From: Anastatus disparis | Lineage: Eukaryota; Arthropoda; Insecta; Hymenoptera; Eupelmidae | Reading direction: 5' to 3' | Length of the DNA: 64,000 bases | Assembly (NCBI GenBank): GCA_017163975.1 | Contig: JAFFSR010000004.1 | Coordinates: 1,364,001 to 1,428,000 of the forward strand | Shown here: piece after piece, positions 33,931-42,608 of the stretch | How the letters are laid out: every line of letters starts with the position of its first letter | Numbering within the stretch: position 1 is the stretch's first letter | Translations under genes and position numbers: made by a program | The notes under the pieces: model-generated | What the model was told of the DNA's origin: nothing | Databases searched by the model: none | Seen by the model: only the letters and a program-made list of their open reading frames with translations

Positions 33931-33940
33931 CTATAAATAG
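33931..33940. promoter_or_regulatory. shared TATA box, CTATAAATAG
   Basis: CTATAAATAG reads as a TATA-type element on both strands. It sits 37 bases before the ATPase start (minus strand) and 25-76 bases before the two candidate starts of the PLA2/protease gene (plus strand). With a TATA this close, the later plus-strand ATG at 34007 is favoured over 33965. Similar GCTATAAATA and TATATAAA elements precede other genes of the block. Confidence 0.6.
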
Positions 33941-33964
33941 TCTTCATTTAGTCTTCGAAGTGTG

Positions 33965-35115
33965 ATGATCGTATATAGACAACGACGTCGTCCCGGTTTT
34001 GTCAACATGCTTCTTAATAGTCTTGCAATCGAACTTCATATACCAGGATACCAATACTGTGGATCCGGTACAAGATTAGCTAAACGTTTAGCTAGAGGTG
34101 ATCCAGGAATCAATCCTCTCGATAAAGCTTGTAAAGAGCACGCCATTGCTTATTCACAGAATCGTGAAAACGTAGAAGCCAGAAACGCTTCTGATAGAAT
34201 TTTAGCAGAAAAAGCTAATCAAAGAATTTCATCAAAAGACGCTAGCTTTGGAGAAAAAGCAGCTGCATTTGCAATTAAAAACATTATGAAAGTAAAGTCT
34301 ACATTTGAAATGGGTATGAAGAAGAAGAAGCCTTCTACCACTTTCAATGCAATAATAAAGGCTGCATCTAAATCAATTGTTCCTACAAAATGTGCTCGAA
34401 AAGCTATTCTGTCAGCTCTAAAAGGTGCACGAAGTGCTGTTAAAAAAGCAGGTGGTAAACAAAATGTAAAAATTCCACGTACTTTACCAGTTCAAAAGAA
34501 AGTAGGAGGTTTCTTACCAATCTTTGCAGGTTTGAGTGCTGTAGGTGGTATAGCTGGAGGTGCCGCTGGAATCGCTAAAGCGGTAATTAATTCCAAAGCT
34601 GCTAAACAACAATTGGAAGAAAATAAGAGACACAATATAAAGATGGAAGAAATAGCTCTTGGTAAAGGTCTTTACTTAAAACCATATAAAACTAGTCTTG
34701 GTCTTCGTATGAAACCAAAGAATTCTTTAAAAAAAAAGATCCTCAAAGTAAAATTACCTCAAAGAGCACTCACCAATGCTGATATCATCAAGTATGCAAA
34801 AATCCTAAAAATCTCAAATTTTCGAGGAGTATTCATGAGGAATTCTATGCCTATTAGCGGACCGCGCTATAGAGAATCAGCTATTGTTAATCTCGATGAT
34901 GCAGATGGACCTGGAACGCACTGGGTAGCATATCGCAAACGAGGAAACGATAATGTGTATTTCGATAGCTTCGGAGATCTTCAACCCCTTTGGATTTAAT
35001 GACATATTTGAGAGTAGACAACATCAAGTACAATCCTGAGAGATATCAAGACTTTGATACTTTTAACTGCGGTCATCTTTGTCTAAGATTCTTGAGTAAC
35101 ACTCTTGATATATAA
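33965..35115 (+). pseudogene. PLA2-like and adenain-like protease protein, frameshifted
   Basis: From ATG 33965 (or 34007) the frame is open to about 34999. Residues 30-63 form a parvovirus-type phospholipase A2 module: Y-C-G-S-G-T calcium-loop-like, G-D-P-G, C-K-E-H-A-I-A-Y. The usual H-D dyad reads H-A here, so the lipase site is probably dead. A long Ala/Lys-rich basic stretch follows. Then comes a glycine/alanine hydrophobic segment (about 180-205; G-G-I-A-G-G-A-A-G) like pX/minor core proteins. Then comes an adenovirus-type cysteine protease, with G-T-H-W-V-A-Y for the His and Y-F-D-S-F-G for the acid residue. The Cys block (D-T-F-N-C-G-H-L-C) lies one frame over, ending at TAA 35113-35115, so a frame shift near 34990 removes it. 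The protease would mature capsid proteins. Confidence 0.75.
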
Positions 35116-35116
35116 A
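35108..35116 (+). promoter_or_regulatory. TATA box of the minor-capsid gene
   Basis: GATATATAAAG, about 30-35 bases before ATG 35144. It overlaps the end of the upstream protease frame. Its position argues against any start upstream of 35144 for the next gene. Confidence 0.5.
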
Positions 35117-35143
35117 GAAAGGAATGATAAGTGTTTGTTTATT

Positions 35144-35845
35144 ATGAGTTCAACAATCATGGTAGATTCATTAACTTTGACTCTGTCAGACACATCGTCT
35201 GTACTGGAAGAACAGTATTTTCCACCAATTGAACTCTCACCCGACAAAAATTATGTTCTTGGGTTAGTTGCTTTCATGACATTCAATTTTATGCCTAATA
35301 TCGACAAGGGTAATAATAAATTCCACGTTGGACAGGAAGAAATTGTTTTACCAACTGGTAGTTATGAAATTGAGGATAAAGAGAACTACCTCAGTGAAAC
35401 ATTGTCATCAAAAGATATCTCAATCAGTATTAAACCATACAACAATACACTCCGTAGTGAAATAAAGTGCAATCATTCGATTGATTTTCGACCAGAACAT
35501 TCGATAGGACCTTTATTAGGCTTTACAAAACGAGTTCTTCCTGCTGATGTCGTGAATCATTCAGACTTACCTGTAACAACCCTAAAGGTCAACGCTCTTC
35601 GAGTCGAGTGCAATATAGTCTCTGGTGCCTATATAAACGGTCGACGAGTGCACACGATACATGAATTCTTTCCTGCAGTTCCACCAGGATATAAGATCAT
35701 TGAAGTGCCATCACAAGTCATTTACCTTCCAGTCATCGTCAAGAGCATAGATCATTTACAAGTGCGTATAGTCGATCAAGACGGGAATTTAATAAACTTT
35801 CGTGGAGAAACTATTACAGTTAGATTACATATTAAATCAGTATAA
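35144..35845 (+). CDS. Polinton minor capsid (penton-like) protein, intact
   Basis: Open frame of 233 aa from ATG 35144 (the frame extends further up, but a TATA box lies there). It begins with L-T-L-T-L-S-D-T, then F-P-P-I-E-L-S-P-D-K-N-Y-V-L-G-L and F-N-F-M-P-N-I, and later G-P-L-L-G-F, matching the minor capsid family found beside double-jelly-roll capsids in insect Polinton-like elements. The strand-rich pattern fits a single jelly-roll that would occupy capsid vertices. It follows the protease gene directly and precedes the major capsid gene by two short spacers and a 56-aa frame. No stop or shift. Confidence 0.8.
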   Translation: MSSTIMVDSLTLTLSDTSSVLEEQYFPPIELSPDKNYVLGLVAFMTFNFMPNIDKGNNKFHVGQEEIVLPTGSYEIEDKENYLSETLSSKDISISIKPYNNTLRSEIKCNHSIDFRPEHSIGPLLGFTKRVLPADVVNHSDLPVTTLKVNALRVECNIVSGAYINGRRVHTIHEFFPAVPPGYKIIEVPSQVIYLPVIVKSIDHLQVRIVDQDGNLINFRGETITVRLHIKSV

Positions 35846-35848
35846 AAA

Positions 35849-36019
35849 ATGGGAGTGGTTTATAACAATAAAAATAACAAAGGGTATATAAGTAAATCAA
35901 GATGGCAGTTGAACATCAGTCGTCATCGAGAAGTCAAAGTATTAACACGGCAGAACATTCAGTTTTTGAAAAGCCAAGGCTTAAAAATAAGAGCTGCTGA
36001 TGGAAAATTACGTGCTTAA
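35849..36019 (+). CDS. small conserved Polinton protein, 56 aa
   Basis: ATG 35849, three bases after the minor capsid stop, to TAA 36017-36019. It is basic and ends with L-T-R-Q-N-I-Q-F-L-K-S-Q-G-L-K-I. The 'L-T...N..F-L-K-S-x-G-L-K' pattern recurs as a small protein between minor and major capsid genes in related elements as I remember them. No domain or function is known to me. An internal TATATAA (about 35885) may instead serve the major capsid gene, so translation of this frame is uncertain. Confidence 0.5.
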   Translation: MGVVYNNKNNKGYISKSRWQLNISRHREVKVLTRQNIQFLKSQGLKIRAADGKLRA

Positions 36020-36040
36020 TTTTTTGCTGTTTTCAAAGGA

Positions 36041-37270
36041 ATGGAGGAAATTCTAGACATAAGGTCAGGAGTAACATTGGATGAGTCAATAGCTCACTGT
36101 GAGGTGCACGCGTACCAGCCCTATACTTCGACAAATTTCAATAATAGTGATGAAATTCGCATATCAATTCAACATCAAGATTCAAATCTTTTACCTTCGT
36201 GGAGTTCTCTGCACATAGTAGGCAAATTAACTCAACAAGATGGCACTGCTGTAGCAAGAACTAACTTGGTCAATAATGGCATCTGTCATCTATTCGAGGA
36301 AGTTCGCTATGAAATTAATGCTATAGAGATCGATCGCTGTAAGAATGTGGGATTGGCCACCGTTATGAAAGGTTGGGTATCACTCAACCCTAGTCAAAGT
36401 TTGATTATAGAAAATGCTGGTTGGATTGATATAGCGGAAACTCGAAAGATCATTAATAACGATGGCTATTTTGATATTTTCATACCTGTCAGTATGATTT
36501 TAGACTTTGCCGAAGATTATCGCAAAATCATAGTCAATGTTAAACATGAACTTATCCTCACGAGATCCAGGAACGATATTAACGCAGTAATACAAACACC
36601 TAATGCTACTAATGCTTACGAAAATTTCAAAATTGATCTTTTAAGGATCGAGTGGCATATGCCTCACATACAGTTATCCAATGAATGTAAAATTCGCATG
36701 CTTCGAAAAATTGAGAAAAATAAACCTATCTCAATGAGTTTTCGTTCCTGGGAATTATACGAATATCCATTATTACCTGCATCAACGAGACATGTATGGA
36801 CAGTTAAAACATCTAATCAGCTGGAGAAGCCTCGTTTCATCATTCTTGGTTTTCAGACAAATCGAAAAGGACCAAAAACTGCTAATGCTAGTCAGTTCGA
36901 TTACTGCAATTTGAGCAATGTAAAACTATTTCTCAATTCTCAATACTATCCTTACGGAAATATGAATCTTGATATTGTCAATAATCAATATGCAATATTA
37001 TACGATATGTACGCTAAATTCCAAAATGCATACTATGGAAAGGAGTCCGAGCCAATGCTGAAAAAATCAGATTATATCAATCACGTGCCACTGATAGTCA
37101 TCGATTGTTCAAAACAAAATGATTCTCTGAAGAGTGCTCCAGTTGATGTTCGTCTTGAATTCGAGACTAAACAAAACTTTCCAGCTGGAACTTCAGCTTA
37201 CTGTCTAATCTTACATGATAGAATTATAGAATACAACGCCATAAGCGGTGATGTCAGAAAATTAGTCTAA
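36041..37270 (+). CDS. Polinton major capsid protein, double jelly-roll type, intact
   Basis: Open frame of 409 aa from ATG 36041 (context GGAATGG) to TAA 37268-37270. Recognisable family blocks are H-A-Y-Q-P-Y-T-S-T-N-F early, then S-W-S-S-L-H-I-V-G-K, then L-F-E-E-V-R-Y-E-I-N-A-I-E-I-D. Around residues 230-260 come F-R-S-W-E-L-Y-E and H-V-W-T-V-K-T. Further on are P-R-F-I-I-L-G-F-Q-T-N-R and S-Q-Y-Y-P-Y-G-N. These match the double-jelly-roll capsid (DJR) proteins annotated in arthropod Polinton-like elements. Trimeric hexons would build the shell. It is preceded by TATATAAG at about 35885. It is fully open while integrase and protease are broken, so loss of mobility is recent or the capsid frame has been kept. 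Confidence 0.85.
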   Translation: MEEILDIRSGVTLDESIAHCEVHAYQPYTSTNFNNSDEIRISIQHQDSNLLPSWSSLHIVGKLTQQDGTAVARTNLVNNGICHLFEEVRYEINAIEIDRCKNVGLATVMKGWVSLNPSQSLIIENAGWIDIAETRKIINNDGYFDIFIPVSMILDFAEDYRKIIVNVKHELILTRSRNDINAVIQTPNATNAYENFKIDLLRIEWHMPHIQLSNECKIRMLRKIEKNKPISMSFRSWELYEYPLLPASTRHVWTVKTSNQLEKPRFIILGFQTNRKGPKTANASQFDYCNLSNVKLFLNSQYYPYGNMNLDIVNNQYAILYDMYAKFQNAYYGKESEPMLKKSDYINHVPLIVIDCSKQNDSLKSAPVDVRLEFETKQNFPAGTSAYCLILHDRIIEYNAISGDVRKLV

Positions 37271-37402
37271 AGGAGTGGGGATAGTGTGCGCAGTAGCCAC
37301 GATTTAACCTCTACTTAAGAGAACTCCCGAACCAGCTCGAGTTATTCATTCATCAGACTCTGCTAAGTAAACTTAGGATTTTTTATTAAAGAAATATGGA
37401 TC

Positions 37403-37708
37403 TTGATAAATCTAACGAGGCAGCTCGTGGACGCGTCAGTCGTGCCATTGGGAATATATTCCCTTTTGAAGAAAGATCAGACTTATTATGTGAGTGAGTT
37501 TAGACCAGTTAAAAGTAAGGATAAGTTAAGATTGATGGCAGTTTTAGATCACGAATGGCGCATTTTTATTCCATCTCGCGCATGCAGAGCCTTACAGAAG
37601 AATAAGGAGTTTCACTTTAAGTTGAGAGAGGCCATTCAAAATTACAAGTTGTTTGTAAAGTATTTAGATAATGATAACGGAAAAGGTCTCGAGTTATCCT
37701 TGTCTTGA
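37403..37708 (+). CDS. Polinton small OB-fold-like protein, copy B
   Basis: The frame from about 37403 to the stop at 37706-37708 encodes about 101 aa with L-L-K-K-D-Q-T-Y-Y-V-S-E-F-R, L-R-L-M-A-V-L-D-H-E-W-R-I-F-I-P-S-R and F-V-K-Y-L-D-N. It has the same strand order as the protein at 30469 (T-Y/S-Y-T-V..., then F-L-P/F-I-P). No ATG starts this frame near its beginning. An ATG at 37396 lies in another frame (33 codons), so the N-terminus may be frameshifted, or the gene may use a short upstream exon. It lies downstream of the major capsid gene on the same strand. A single-strand DNA-binding role is a guess from the predicted strand pattern. Confidence 0.5.
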   Translation: MINLTRQLVDASVVPLGIYSLLKKDQTYYVSEFRPVKSKDKLRLMAVLDHEWRIFIPSRACRALQKNKEFHFKLREAIQNYKLFVKYLDNDNGKGLELSLS

Positions 37709-37876
37709 GCGCTTGGAAGTTCACGGCGAGGTATACGAGTCACGGGGTTACTTCTCGAAGTAAGAGGTTCACAAGTGGCGATTCTTGTTTGTACCTCACA
37801 GGTGGAGGGCGATGGTTGGGGCTCTCACCACTTCTTATAAAAAAGCATACTTATCATGATTCACATTCATTTCACC

Positions 37877-38029
37877 ATGGGACAGACTCCAAGTCATACC
37901 ACTCAAAATTCTTCAGAGTTCACTCCTCTTCTCCCTCCTGATAAAAAGGTGAAGAATGAGAAAACAACATGGAAAGAGTACTATGAACAATATAAACCAA
38001 CTAAAGATATAAAATATAAAAAGCTCTAA
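37877..38029 (+). CDS. small MGQ-initiated Polinton peptide, 50 aa
   Basis: ATG 37877 (context TTCACCATGG, good for initiation) to TAA 38027-38029. The start M-G-Q-T-P-S-H fits an N-myristoylation-type signal. The tail is Lys/Tyr-rich (W-K-E-Y-Y-E-Q-Y-K-P-T-K). It is the last frame before the right terminal repeat (38114). The combination of a myristoylation-like start and terminal position suggests a membrane-directed accessory protein; this is inference. I cannot name it. Confidence 0.45.
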   Translation: MGQTPSHTTQNSSEFTPLLPPDKKVKNEKTTWKEYYEQYKPTKDIKYKKL

Positions 38030-38113
38030 AGTTTTTTAACTAAGTAGATGAGAATGGAAACTGTGCTTAAAAACACTATGCCAATCATAGCTCGATGAGC
38101 AGTAGGTACCCAG

Positions 38114-38432
38114 CGGCCCGGTCCTCGTCGCTCGATCAGCTGTTATCATTTCTGGATCAATCAGCTGTTTCTCTCTCAATCCTTGGGTTAGAAAAGGTTC
38201 CCCCTCCCTGGCTTAATCAGCTATTTCTCTCTCAATCCTTGGGTTAGAAAAAAATTCTCCTTCCTAAATAATTTCTGGTTCAATCAGCTGTTTCTCGTGT
38301 AATACCACGTAAAACATCGCTTGGGTTCCCCCCACTCTATGTCGTTTCTGGCTCAATTCAATTCTGGCTCAGTTCAGTTCTAATTCAGGTGAATTAGAAT
38401 CGGCATGAGCCAGAACCGGCATAGCTTATCTA
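38114..38432 (-). repeat. right Polinton terminal inverted repeat
   Basis: Complement of the left repeat (7462-12165 without the insertion). From the outside in: TAGATAAGCTATGCCGGTTC, 'cacctgaattagaactgaac', two about 66-base units containing AAGGATTGAGAGAGAAA, then 'cagctgatcgagcg' and 'accgggccg'. This copy is uninterrupted and shows the intact CTAACCCAAGGATTG site that the CACTA-like element occupies on the left. Confidence 0.85.
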
Positions 38433-39187
38433 GTGTTCTTTATTTACACCTTTAGTGAATCTTATTTTATAATTATTATTACATTTATAATAAATGAATA
38501 ACAGTTGAACGTAGAATAATCATAATCTGCTTAAAGCTTACAACAGCGCGCCTTTATGTAGGCAAAGCTGCTTACCGAAGACGATTCAGCGTTACATCTA
38601 TATATAATTAAATGTATGTTTTTTTTATAATTCTTATTCAAAAACTCACTGTTATGTGCGTTATATTTTTGGGCTCCTTTTTCCAGATGCTTTTATTTGA
38701 TACATTATAAATTTAACATTTTATCTTTATTACAATTTTAATGTTTTTTGTGACTTTTATGCAACTTTATTACATGTAGAATAATACAAAGATTTATGAT
38801 CGCTATTCGCGATCTTTGAATTTATGTTATGTTATGTGTCTCTGGTTTAAAAATTCATGGAATTCAAAATCAGCTGATTGATTGACATGAAAATTTTATA
38901 ATTTACATACTTACACGTGCTATACGATCTTATTTGTGTGTACTGAAATTTATTATTTGAAAATTTTTATCCAATCAAAACGTAAGTTTCCTTTATTTCA
39001 TTATCTTAAATTCACAACATTTTTTCAATAATATATTTTAATGTATTATGACTAGAACAATGTAGTGGATGAAATACATTGATATATATTTAGTTTAAGA
39101 TATTATATTGTTTAATTTTTAAACTAAATATATTGAATATCAGAAATATTAAAAAATAATTTATAAAAAAACATTTTAGATAGATAA
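38433..39187. other. spacer between the two large elements
   Basis: About 755 bases, AT-rich, no gene recognised. It ends with AGATAA (39182-39187), the left target duplication of the next element. Confidence 0.4.
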
Positions 39188-39826
39188 TTTAAAACAAAAT
39201 GCGCTATTTTTGTATATACACTGGCATATATTTATAACATAAAAATTTGATTCATAGGTTGAATAAATTAAATTGAAAAAAGTTCGAATTTTTCTAGAAA
39301 GATAATTATATTATATCTTCCAATCGAATTCTTCACTAATAAGGTCGGTTGGTTTAAAAAATACTTAAGATTATAGGTAAGATTAGATTTTATTTATAGT
39401 TTCCAAAGCTACTATTTAAACGTTTTTGTTGTCATAATACTGTCAAATAAATTTGCGGTTTGGTTAAATCGCAAGATTTCGTTAAGTTAAGAATATTATT
39501 GTCTATTCATTTGATATAAATAGTTCGATTTAAAAGATTTGTTTATTGTGTTAACAAAGTTATTTATTTCAAACAAATCACTATTTATCTTATTGAAAGG
39601 CTGATATATATATATTAGTATACTATTCACCTAAGGTGTAAAAACGAAAAATATCTGAAATCGTATGTTAATTACCACCCGAGCTGGAGGCGAAAATGAC
39701 AAACATAAGGTTTAAAAACATTTTTCATTCACTCCTGTGGTAAACATGCAATTTTTTTACACAGAGAGCGTACAGTGGGTACTTTACTGTTCGCTGGGAG
39801 GAAGCAAAGTAGCTACTCTACGCGCC

Positions 39827-39875
<49 letters not shown>

Positions 39876-41966
39876 GACGTTTCAGGTCAACTCACCGAAC
39901 AAAAAAATAAAATTCGTTGTAAATTTGTGAAAATGTTCCATTTCATACCCAAAATATACAAAAAAATTTTCAGAGGTATAGATCCAATGGATTAAGAGTA
40001 ATGAGTAATGAAATATTGTGATTTTTCAAAATTTTTGGTGAATTCATCAAATTAATAATTTTTTTACTCAAAAACTAAGGGTCCTAGAGATGTACTTATG
40101 AAGACATTTCTTGTTGCAAATTAAGCGTAGAATCAGCACAAATTTTTTTTAAATCTCAAGATTGCTATCTTCTGATTGGTCCACTTTGTTATTTCATCTA
40201 ATTTGCAATTACTTGAGTTCGAACAGGTTGATTTCACTCCTGTTGGAGTATGTTATGTCTTCTGATAACATATTGAAGTAAGCTTTTGCTCCACTTGGCT
40301 CGAGCCCTAGGAGAGGAGCTATAGAACTTTGAATATTGAAAAATTTTTAATTTTGAATTTAACACATACATCAACATTTTCTTCTTCGATGTTCATAGAT
40401 AATACAATATACGAATGCATGATTGTCTAAATATTTTAACATTTATCTATTTCTTTATGATGCAAGTGTTTTATTAAAATATTAATTATGCATTACGTAC
40501 ACATCATCAAGATACACTCATAAACAAGAAAATTTTATTCGTTTAACTAATTTGTCATTATAACTATTTTGCATACGTATTAAAAAATTATTTAAATATA
40601 CATATTTAGGAATTAAAATTAATACTATATATCTGGAAATAAAAGGATAAAGTTAAATAAATTCTATACGGATAAAATTTATTCAATATAAAAATTTATT
40701 ACAAAATGAAAGAATCTGTTATTTGTGTATTCTGTAACTTTTAACAAGTACTTCTTAATTTATCTCCACTCTAATGACATTATAATTTTAAAATACCATT
40801 TCAATTAAAAAAAAAATTTTGAGTAATTTATTTTCAGAAAAATGTTACTCAATAATGATAATGATTATTTTAATTATTCAGTAAACAAACAGATCACAAT
40901 GACGGTTACTATAGTGTCTTTTAGAATCATATTTTTAACCAATATTTGAAGCTAGTTTGTTTTATTTTAAGCATTTCAGTTTTAAGAAATTATTTATTAT
41001 AATAGTAATAATAATAATAATTATAATACTAATTATTATTATTATTCTCATCTAATATAGACTAATCAAAATCATAAATTTAATAATGAACAATACTTTA
41101 TTCTTTTAATATCATAATCTAAAACAATTTATGAAAAGCAATATCGAAAGCAAGTTGGCTTCATCTCATTAATATCATTTCTTAATAGGGAATCATCTTT
41201 AAATTCAAAAATTCTTATTGCTCTTATAGAAATAATTTTTGTGAAAAACTGTGAATAATAGTAAATAATTATAAATAACTGTTAAAAAATGACAGAATTG
41301 AGACATAGTTGATTGTTATTTACATTTATTTACAGTTGTTTACAGTTATTCATAGATATTCACCATTATTTACAATTATTTAAAGTTATTTACAATTATT
41401 TACAATTAAGGAGATGTAAAATGGATACTACACCTGTACTCATAAATATTTACTATCTTTTTTATTTTATTGCAAAATTTAAAGAAAATAAATGCTTTAG
41501 CTTGTAGTATGTAGCATGAAGATTATACAGTTAAATTTTGAAATAAATTAATTCATTAGTTTCTCAGAATTTTAGATTTCTTGTACAAAATCTAAAAATT
41601 TTAACACATAATATTGAAACCCAAAATTCTAAAAAAATTAATGAATGAATTTATTTGAAAATTTAACTGAATAATCTTTATGGTAAATACTACGAGCTAA
41701 AACATTTCTTTTCCTCACGTTTTGCAATATAATAAAAAAATATGCCAAATTCATGAATACTGGTGTAGTGTCCGTTTTACATCCCCTTAATAACTAGTAT
41801 TTCAATTTTCAAAATTTTTAAAATAGTAAATAATTATTTGTCATTTATGATTATTAATAGTTATTTAAAGTTATCTCCAGTTATTTAATATTATTTACAA
41901 TTATTTAGTCTCCTACAGTTTTTTAAATTTTTCCACAGCTTTTCACAGTTATTTACAGTTTTAAAA
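39188..41966 (+). repeat. left long terminal inverted repeat
   Basis: Complementary to 46579-48960 apart from the MITE at 41409-41787 and a longer (TA)n run (about 39827-39872 against about 48290-48318 on the right). The inner part (41220-41405 and 41840-41966) is a degenerate array of TTATTTACAGT-type 11-base units. A fork-like island at about 39740-39825 is GC-richer. Short frames inside (for example 41313-41507) are not genes. Confidence 0.85.
41409..41787. mobile_element. TA-flanked MITE, copy 2 (AGGAGATGTAAAATGGA family)
   Basis: 379 bp, same termini as 13301-13677, flanked by TA (41407-41408 and 41788-41789). The right TIR arm keeps the empty site (complement AATTAATAAC, near 46750), so the MITE arrived after the long-TIR element was formed. 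Confidence 0.9.
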
Positions 41967-42608
41967 GGAGGTTGCTCCTGAACGATAAACTATATATTGC
42001 TGTCTTTGTTTAGCACATTGATTTTATATCTTCTGTCTTTGTAATAAAGCGTTGATACAGTTTGCAGAGCAGCCCCCCTGTTAACCAAACATTGCTTATA
42101 GATCACGGAACGGTGAAACGGATAAATTGACAACGCGCGGATGATTGAGAAATGTTTAAATTATCAATTTATTTATTAATTTATTATAATGATATATTTT
42201 TATTACTATTAAAAATTCAAAATAGATTTTCAATAAGCAGAAAATGAGCAATAAAGTGGTCTCTTTAATTTACGACAATTTTCATTCGTCAAGAACAAAA
42301 ATTTATTTTAAGATAATTAACAACTACAGTTTTTATGAATATTGAGAAAACTAAATAACGAGCAATTTTTTAATAAACATATTAATAATAAGCATTTAAT
42401 TTTTCATCAATTTATGTATTAATACTCAACTTGTATTCACCAATCAGAGAGGTTCATTGGGTCTATCTCGTTCGCGAGACAGTTACAGTTTCAGAATACG
42501 GGCCTCGTTGCTAACTTCGCAGATACCCTGAGCTCCAATTCACAAACGTTGTTTATAGCAATAAGTTTATGAAAATAAAAATTATAAAACGAATGGTCCG
42601 GTGTAAAA
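41967..42608. other. region between left TIR and transposase gene
   Basis: No gene seen. At 41964-42070 a GC-richer block contains GCTGTCTTTGTTTAG and TTCTGTCTTTGTAATA, similar to the sub-terminal signature of the 23967 MITE family, but I could not find both ends. The promoter of the transposase gene should lie in the last few hundred bases; no clear TATA was chosen. Confidence 0.35.

Larger units (their letters stand above)
7462..38432. mobile_element. Polinton/Maverick-like element, degraded, with insertions and BEN gene
   Basis: The span is delimited by inverted copies of the same terminal sequence, TAGATAAGCTATGCCGG at 7462 and its complement at 38432. The right third encodes the Polinton set (integrase, packaging ATPase, adenain-like protease, minor and major capsid proteins). 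The length of about 31 kb exceeds the usual 15-20 kb because of a CACTA-like insertion, a mariner, several MITEs and large palindromes. No protein-primed DNA polymerase B was recognised in any frame, so the element is probably not autonomous. The flanks do not show a clean 6-bp target duplication. Treating the two repeats as ends of one element is an inference from matching termini and from cargo adjoining the right end. Confidence 0.65.

Noticed and set aside
39100..39187. Longer target duplication TAGATAAT for the long-TIR element
   Set aside because: Only AGATAA is exact on both sides; the outer bases differ.
41220..41405. CRISPR-like array from the TTATTTACAGT repeats
   Set aside because: Units are directly adjacent, 11 bases, degenerate and without spacers.
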